NCBI RefSeq assembly: GCF_009650435.1
Contig: NZ_VVIP01000058.1
Span: 124,001 to 188,000 of the forward strand
DNA: 64,000 bases
Origin: Foetidibacter luteolus
GTDB taxonomy: Bacteria > Bacteroidota > Bacteroidia > Chitinophagales > Chitinophagaceae
Reading direction: 5' to 3'
How positions within the stretch are numbered: position 1 is the first letter of the stretch; each line of letters opens with the position of its first letter. Below, piece by piece: positions 63,508 to 64,000 of the stretch. Under the pieces are notes generated by a model, which saw only the letters and a list, made by a program, of their open reading frames with translations, did no database searches and was not told the DNA's origin. The position numbers and the translations under genes are program-made.

Positions 63508-64000
63508 ATGAAAAAACTCACCACAGTTTTATTAATGCCGCTGTTGCTGGCTATAACCTGTTGTTCTAAGAAAACGCAGAGTGGTGGCGATAATAACCCG
63601 CCCCCCAATCCACCGCAAGAGGTGGAAGAAGCAGTGTATGATGAAACGGGCTGTTTATATACATCGTACAGGAACCTGGTAATGGCTGGGTACCAGGGCT
63701 GGTTTGCGGCTGAAGGAGATGAATCAAACCGCGGCTGGTACCATTTTCAAAACGGCAGTTGCGGTGGGTTTAAGCCAGGCTGCAGCGCTGTTGACTTCTG
63801 GCCCGACATGACCGAATACACAAAGAAATATCCATCGCCATTTTCATTTGCAAACGGCAGCAATGCGCCATTGTACAGCCCGTACGATGAAGAAAGTGTT
63901 GACCTGCATTTTAAATGGATGAAAGATTATGGTATTGATGGTGTGTTTATGCAACGCTTTGTGGTAGAAATAAAAGAGTCTAACCCAAGTGGCAAAAGGC
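63508..64000 (+). CDS. GH99/GH71-like lipoprotein, N-terminal part (cut by window end)
   Basis: 164 codons are visible before the window ends. A lipobox (LLLAITCC, then SKKTQSGG) marks an outer-membrane lipoprotein. After a Pro-rich linker comes RNLVMAGYQGWFAAEGD, then SAVDFWPDMTEYTKKYPSPF, YSPYDEESVDLHFKWMKDYG and IDGVFMQRFV. These fit the GH99/GH71-like TIM-barrel family, which includes endo-alpha-mannosidases and endo-mannanases. Next to GH92 and susCD 3 it supports an alpha-mannan or N-glycan locus. The catalytic residues lie beyond the window. Confidence 0.82.
   Translation, partial: MKKLTTVLLMPLLLAITCCSKKTQSGGDNNPPPNPPQEVEEAVYDETGCLYTSYRNLVMAGYQGWFAAEGDESNRGWYHFQNGSCGGFKPGCSAVDFWPDMTEYTKKYPSPFSFANGSNAPLYSPYDEESVDLHFKWMKDYGIDGVFMQRFVVEIKESNPSGKR

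Noticed and set aside
1-64000. Search for tRNA or rRNA genes, integrase sites, transposases and toxin-antitoxin pairs
   Set aside because: No cloverleaf, rRNA-like segment, transposase or recombinase domain, or small two-gene toxin pair was found by reading the sequence; absence by eye is not proof.

Overview
The window looks like a chromosomal segment of a Bacteroidota bacterium, probably Chitinophagaceae. The evidence is three SusC/SusD outer-membrane pairs, lipoproteins with the Bacteroidota lipobox, TAnnTTTG-type promoter matches, AraC and ECF regulators, a SWIB protein with a Lys/Ala tail, and many glycoside hydrolases with signal peptides. No tRNA, rRNA, CRISPR array, transposase or phage gene was seen. 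Most of the window is polysaccharide-utilisation (PUL) and sugar-catabolism territory.

Region 1 (about 1-28.3 kb) appears to be a plant-glycan-like PUL. It holds a DUF5107/TPR protein, a translationally coupled operon (MFS sugar porter, secreted esterase, GH35-like enzyme), an arabinose/fucose isomerase-like enzyme, SusC/SusD pair 1, two divergent AraC regulators, a GH43-like enzyme, a GH2 enzyme, an unrecognised lipoprotein, a beta-propeller glycosidase, a small DMT-type transporter, a lone ECF sigma factor and a third AraC regulator.

Region 2 (28.4-47.8 kb) is entirely on the minus strand. It combines periplasmic proteins (an exported PPC/DUF296 protein, a DUF1080+FG-GAP protein, a PQQ dehydrogenase with an inserted cytochrome c domain, a Tat-exported TIM-barrel epimerase-like protein) and SusC/SusD pair 2 with a cytosolic set: cupin, full-length transketolase, SDR, zinc dehydrogenase, cyclase-family hydrolase and methylmalonate-semialdehyde-type dehydrogenase. 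I read this as a possible oxidation-first route for a sugar, polyol or cyclitol. It is the best candidate here for an undescribed pathway; the substrate is unknown.

Region 3 (48-54.3 kb) holds a SWIB protein with a histone-H1-like tail, a stand-alone N-terminal module of a cold-shock-type protein, a secreted EEP-family protein, a DUF1080 hydrolase, a membrane-spanning regulator (lectin-like and Kelch sensor, one TM segment, SARP-like winged helix) and a small lipoprotein.

Region 4 (54.6 kb to the end) is probably an alpha-mannan or N-glycan PUL: GH92, SusC/SusD pair 3, a DUF3823 lipoprotein and the start of a GH99/71-like lipoprotein cut by the window edge.

The intergenic DNA is rich in structured repeats. 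There are about a dozen copies of a ~90-bp element centred on the palindrome TTGCGTCGCAA, three hairpins that differ by compensatory changes, three AGCGGAAAGCC-type elements, a 70-bp tandem array with an inverted copy, and several inverted repeats between genes. All functions are read from sequence by eye, without database searches.
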